In this document: one piece after another, positions 59,201 to 64,000 of the stretch
Numbering within the stretch: position 1 is the stretch's first letter
Layout: every line of letters begins with the position of its first letter
Assembly (NCBI GenBank): GCA_025345505.1
Contig: JANVCC010000030.1
Coordinates: 3,088,123 to 3,152,122 of the forward strand
Length of the DNA: 64,000 nucleotides
Source: Todiramphus chloris collaris
Lineage: Eukaryota > Chordata > Aves > Coraciiformes > Alcedinidae
Direction: 5' to 3'
Notes under the pieces: generated by a model
Databases searched by the model: none
What the model saw: the letters and a program-made list of their open reading frames with translations, nothing else
Told to the model about the DNA's origin: nothing
Program-made: the position numbers and the translations under genes

Positions 59201-62200
59201 GGCAATGAGTGTGAATCGATAAAATCACTCCTGGAAATAAAGTGCCCCATGCTTAACTTCAGAGGCTGCTCTGAAGGCACAGGAGATGCTCTACCAGCAT
59301 TTGCCCCCATTCTGAATGCTGCTGGATCAAGAGAAGAGCATTCCTCCCTTTTCCTTTCTCTCATGTTCCGATTGATTTTCATGTGATTGCAGCGCTGTCC
59401 ACGAGAAAGAAGAGGGCGATTTCTAAGCCTTTGTTCACATTGTTCTTCTCTGCACAGCCTCCCTTCCACTAGCAACCCAGTGCTGCAAATCATCCTTCAT
59501 TAGGGCAGGCAGGCAGGGAATCTAACACCACGAGCCTATTCTGCTCCAAGGTGCAGAGATTTAAGTAGCTTTAACAAGCTGATGTTACAAAAGACAGCAA
59601 AAGCTCGTACTACAAATTCTCACCAACAGCTCGCCAATACGCAGGACCAGACGTGGGCACCTATTCTGCCCCGTCGACACCACCTTAGGATTTTTATCAA
59701 GCGGTGACAACACAATAGATCTTTGTAAAATTTGCTGTGCTGTGGCACGGGCACCAGTGTGGGGCTGCAAAAGGTGTGATCTTATGAGCTCCTTTTGATC
59801 AAACACGTAGCTTTGAACCCACTGAACTACTGTTATCTTGGGAAGAGGGAAGCGGGTGACATGCACAAGGGTTTCTGGTACCTCGCTTGGTGCTGCAGCT
59901 CCGGTGGAGAAGAGTTGGTGTGAGGCACATCCCTCAGATGAGCAGTTGCCTTAGGCTCTGCCTGAGCCTCATGTTGATATATGAAGAAACAAAATCATTT
60001 CAGATATGCTGAGATCAACATGAGTGGTTTCTTTCTCACCAAAAGCTAACCTGTGAGGTGAATTGACACCACTCACAGAGCTGCTGCAGCCTCCAGACCA
60101 GCTACAGTGTCAAAAACCAGGAGTGGATTGTACTTACCTGCCTTCTCCTCAGTCTTTGCTGTGCCTCGTACCCGATTCCCCACATGCCAGTGTAATTTGG
60201 ATTCTGCCATGTAGCTAGAGAAGTGCTGTTGCCATAGGCTGTGGCGAGACCTGTATCCAACACCCCTTCCTGCAAGACAGGCTGCCATGAGCAGCCGGAA
60301 GGGGCTTGCACCATCGCCACCCAGACAAGGCTTATTTAGAGAATAACCAGAGGTTTGTACAGCTATGATGCTTCTGTTTTGAAAGCACTGAAGTCAATCA
60401 CATCACACTTGAAACAAGCCAGACAGAGCTATAATGTGCAGAAGAAACGCCTGACCCTCATACTGGAGAGAAAGGAAAGACAGGAGCAGCAGCAGCTTAA
60501 GCACTGCCATCAATCACAGTTCTAGAGCTACGCCAAACACCGTCTGAAGTCCAAAGAGCAGCAGCCCCAGGAACACTGGGCCCTGCTGAGTGCAGAGACT
60601 GGCTGGTTCTCAGCGTGCCAGACCTCGACACGCTGCAGCCGGCACTAGTGGGGCAGGCACCCAGCAGCGTCCCGTGGGGACGGTAGCGGGAGCAGTGCTG
60701 CAGAGCCCGCCGAAGCGGGGACCTGGCCACCAGCTCTTCAGCGTTTTGTGGAAAGAAAGGGCGCTTGAGCTATAAATTAATAACTACAACATTTGCACTG
60801 GATTAGGGTGAATTTCTCAGCTCAAGTCACATGTTAATCCTCAGCAAGACTTCTGCGCCCCTCCCGCTTGCTCCATTTGATTTGTAGAGAATAGTAGCAT
60901 TCTTATGACAGAAAGAGAGAGAGATGAGCTAATAAAACTATCAAGAAAAGACATCCACTGAGCACTGACACAAGCAGTTATTTATTAACCACACTAGTAG
61001 ACCTAAAAATAGTTTTGATTGCACACAATACCATCTAGGCCAGCAATTAGGACAATAAATATAACTACTCAAACTAATAACAGCACATTCACCTAAATAA
61101 CAGTAGATTGCAGGCTAACCCACTGTGTTTGAAAGCATCTTGTGAAACCTCTTCTTTATTTTGCCCAGCCAAGAATCTGCACATTATGAGAGAGCAATTG
61201 TCAAGGGCAGAAACAGATGCAATTGTTTAGAATTTATTAAATGTAATACTGATGAAATAGGTCTTTCAAGGGATCTCAGCTGGCTTTTTCTGCTCAGCCA
61301 CAAAAATGTTAAAATAAAATGTCCATATCCTCCTCTCTACTTAACCTGTGGATCTCATTTTTGAGAAAAATAAGGGATGACATTTATATCTTCACTCCAA
61401 GGCAGGTGAATATTAAGGAAAGAGGATATAATTCTACACCACTTCAATAAATCACAGCACATTATGAATTCTGAAATAATTCTAGGAAAAGATTTGCACA
61501 GGAAATATAATTTATACACCGCATTTCCACACTAATCTCTCTATAACTTTTCACTAATACCTTTGGGTGCAGACAGATCTAACAAAACCATCAGGTTCAC
61601 GTAGGTGCCATTGATGCTGGGGGGGTATCGTTCCATCTCCCTAGGCCATAAATTGCTCAGACTTTACTGAGATCTCTAAGGATCTATTTAGGCTTGGCAT
61701 AAAGGGGTAAAGATTAGGCTGCAGCTGGAGAATTCTTTAAACACGTGAACTGGTTTCTTTTTGTACCACACGTTTAATCCCAAACATGCACATGGTCAAG
61801 GAGAAGAAGAGAAAGAGGGCTTGCCCCAGGTCTGGCAGAAGCTGAGCAGTCCAGCTCCATCAGCTTCCCAGTGGTCAATGTGGAGATTTGAGTGGGCTGT
61901 GAGCGTCTCTACTTACCCTGCCACTCTCTACCAGATTAATATCGACTCCCCTGTGTCACCTGCAACGTTAGTTTAAGAAAAGGACAAAAATACACTGGGG
62001 CCGCTGAAGAGAGTGACGACTTAAAATGCCTACTGGAGATGGACACAGGCTGAAGCCTCTTTCTCCAATCCACCCAGGACTTGCTGTCCTGACAGACCTT
62101 CCCTGCCACCCCTTTCCCTGCCCCATGTGGGACGAGAAGCAGCTCTTTCCCCGCAGAAGTCAAGCACAGTACAACAGTCTTACTCAGATGCCAGCGATGA

Positions 62201-64000
62201 CAAAATGACAAGTTTCCACCACCGCTACAGGCTCTGTGTGCAAGGTGTCACCATCCCCATTTGTACATGAACAGCAGCATTCTCCAGACGCAAACCTGGA
62301 TGTGATAGAAAGCCTACCAGTAACTCAGCCAAGCTCCCGCCCAGCCAGGAACACAGGTAGGTCATGCTGACCCCCTGGCCCACAGGGCAAGAGCAGCTCA
62401 AGCAATGCTGTTTTATACAGCACACCCCTGCGTACCTTAGCCAGAGCTCCCCAGGTGTTTCATTTTCAGGGCTATTTTCAAATACCTCTGCTATGCTTCA
62501 AGATAGGAGGGACAGGCAGGTGAACCTCAGGTCCCTGACACAAAGGTTGGAGTTCACATCTATCTCCCTTCAAGCAAGTGCTATTTATAAATCTCCTAAA
62601 ACTCAGAGATATGAATGAGTCTATCAGGAAAATCTCTGCAGGAGGTTAGTAACATGGATTGATGCTACCTCCAGGTCCTGTTCGCTTTCTCACTTCTCCG
62701 AGTGGGTGGCTCAGCTCCTGCTGCATCTTGCTATAATACACTGGTTTCTGAGAGACCCCTCTTTAAAAGGGGCTCAAACTCTCCTCCACCAAACCAAACT
62801 TGCTCCAAATTTGCAACAATGACTGAAGCCAGAAGCAAAACAAATTCTACCTGTTCTGTTTGCGAACAAGCTCTTTGATTACTGAGAAGAGAGAGAATTG
62901 CTGCTGCTATAGAAACAGCAGCCGCCAAGCTGGTGACCACGCTTCGCTGCAGGCAGACCTGGAGATTGCTCAAATTGCGAGATGTGCCACAGTCTGCATC
63001 CAACCTCTGTACCAGCCTAGAGGGTCTCCGGTAGGTCACAAAAATATCCAAAAGTACGAGCTCCTGCTCTATTTCAAAACTTTTCAAAGCAGATACTTTT
63101 CTCCCAACAGGTATGAGCAGGCGAGAGATGCTGGCAATAGCCCAAGCCCTGATACAAATTGTTCTTCAGTTCCTTGTAAAACAAAATCCATTGGAAACTT
63201 AGTGCTTCTTAACCCACCTCTGCTAGTTTGGGCGTGGGAAAGGGACCCGGTACTTCTACATCAAACCTGCAGGTTATAACATTACAAGGTAATGTTCAGA
63301 GCTCAAATAGCAGGTACCTAAACCTCTCCTTCACTCCCATGGGCTTTAACCATCCTCCATCGTCTTCACAGACACCCACAGTAATATTGTAAACCAGGGA
63401 CTACTGAAAACAAGCAATCTCTTCAGACACTAAAGTGCTGGTTACTGTTCTACAGATACATTTAAAAGATTTTCTTCAAGAGAGGTTATTTTGGCAAGCA
63501 CTGTTTAAATACAAATAAAAAAACCCCCTAATAAATAAAAAAAGCTGAGTAGCCAAGTGACAACAATGACTGTATTACCTTAGGAAAAACCCACGCACGT
63601 TGTAAGGTGCAGTAATTAAAAAAGTAAACAAATAAAAAGTTGTATTGATGGAGTGATTCAAAGAAGAAAAGCTTTTTAAAAAACAAATGTTAATGTGTTT
63701 GCCAAGAAGCGTGCATATAGCAGACCAATTCTTTGTGACAAGTAATTAAATATATTATACATAATTAACAAATAAGCAACAAGTTCTGGTATTTCAAGGT
63801 TTAGTTACAAAGAGACAGCAAATCTAAGTTGGGGTTTTTTTTTAACCATCCTTAGATTTTCATTCCAGCCATTTAAAAGAAGTGATTAAAACACCACAGA
63901 CACCTAACACTTCAGATTTTTATACAACTTCGCTCACCAGCCCTGGCAAGGGAAGCAAAGAGCGGGCAGCAGCCAGAGCCCATTGCCACAGCCGATGCCG
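53201..64000. other. Intergenic region downstream of GHSR (toward FNDC3B)
   Basis: No coding exon could be supported on either strand. It includes a triple AGGTCA-like direct repeat at 56771-56788, a poly(A) run at about 57051-57066, and AT-rich sequence at about 60960-61100 and 63480-63780. By synteny the next gene should be FNDC3B, transcribed on the - strand, so the AT-rich end of the window could be its 3' UTR. I could not identify its last coding exon. Confidence 0.4.
56771..56788 (+). promoter_or_regulatory. Triple nuclear-receptor-type half-site
   Basis: AGGTCA AGGTCA AGGTGT runs head to tail with no spacer. It includes TCAAGGTCA (56774-56782), the extended half-site bound by ERR / SF-1 type orphan receptors. 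This is only a motif match. Confidence 0.35.

Noticed and set aside
62731..63087. 118-codon - strand ORF with two hydrophobic stretches, considered as the FNDC3B C-terminal exon
   Set aside because: It has no fibronectin type III pattern or convincing acceptor upstream, and I could not match it to the FNDC3B tail. Probably a chance frame.

Overview
The window is vertebrate nuclear DNA, almost certainly from a bird. It has three widely spaced multi-exon genes and large non-coding stretches. The recognisable interspersed repeats are CR1 LINE fragments plus one solo retroviral LTR; I saw no mammalian-type L1 or SINE. Two promoters sit in compact, very CpG-rich islands. The gene order NCEH1 - TNFSF10 - GHSR, all on the + strand, is the conserved block known from human 3q26.3 and chicken chromosome 9. 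I cannot name the species.

Layout. Positions 1-266 are the end of an NCEH1 intron. Positions 267-884 are the last NCEH1 coding exon, which carries the catalytic Asp and His, followed by an AT-rich 3' UTR with candidate poly(A) sites up to about 5.23 kb. Positions 5.3-31.4 kb are intergenic. This stretch holds a striking nested inverted repeat (5851-5918) beside a small orphan CpG cluster, a CR1 copy split by a 555-bp solo LTR with a 6-bp target duplication (10524-11534), and further CR1 fragments at about 14.4, 18.5 and 30.8 kb. Positions 31.56-32.06 kb form the TNFSF10 CpG island, with a GGGAC array and a GC-rich minisatellite. TNFSF10 (TRAIL) has five coding exons between 31914 and 39348 and encodes 294 residues. 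GHSR (ghrelin receptor) has two coding exons, 48416-49169 and 52259-52563, and encodes 352 residues. From about 53.2 kb to the end no gene could be supported. From known synteny the next gene should be FNDC3B on the - strand, probably beyond the right edge or represented here only by 3' UTR.

The three genes do not form a pathway. NCEH1 is an ER-membrane lipid ester hydrolase, TNFSF10 is a type II membrane death ligand of immune cells, and GHSR is a Gq-coupled receptor for acyl-ghrelin. They are linked only by conserved synteny. The most unusual items are the three-stem inverted repeat at 5.85 kb, the LTR-in-CR1 nesting, a long out-of-frame upstream ORF overlapping the GHSR start, an intron-retention reading frame giving a GHSR1b-like product with a much longer tail than in human, a NAGNAG acceptor in TNFSF10, and several short tandem duplications. 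I found no convincing new multi-gene system.
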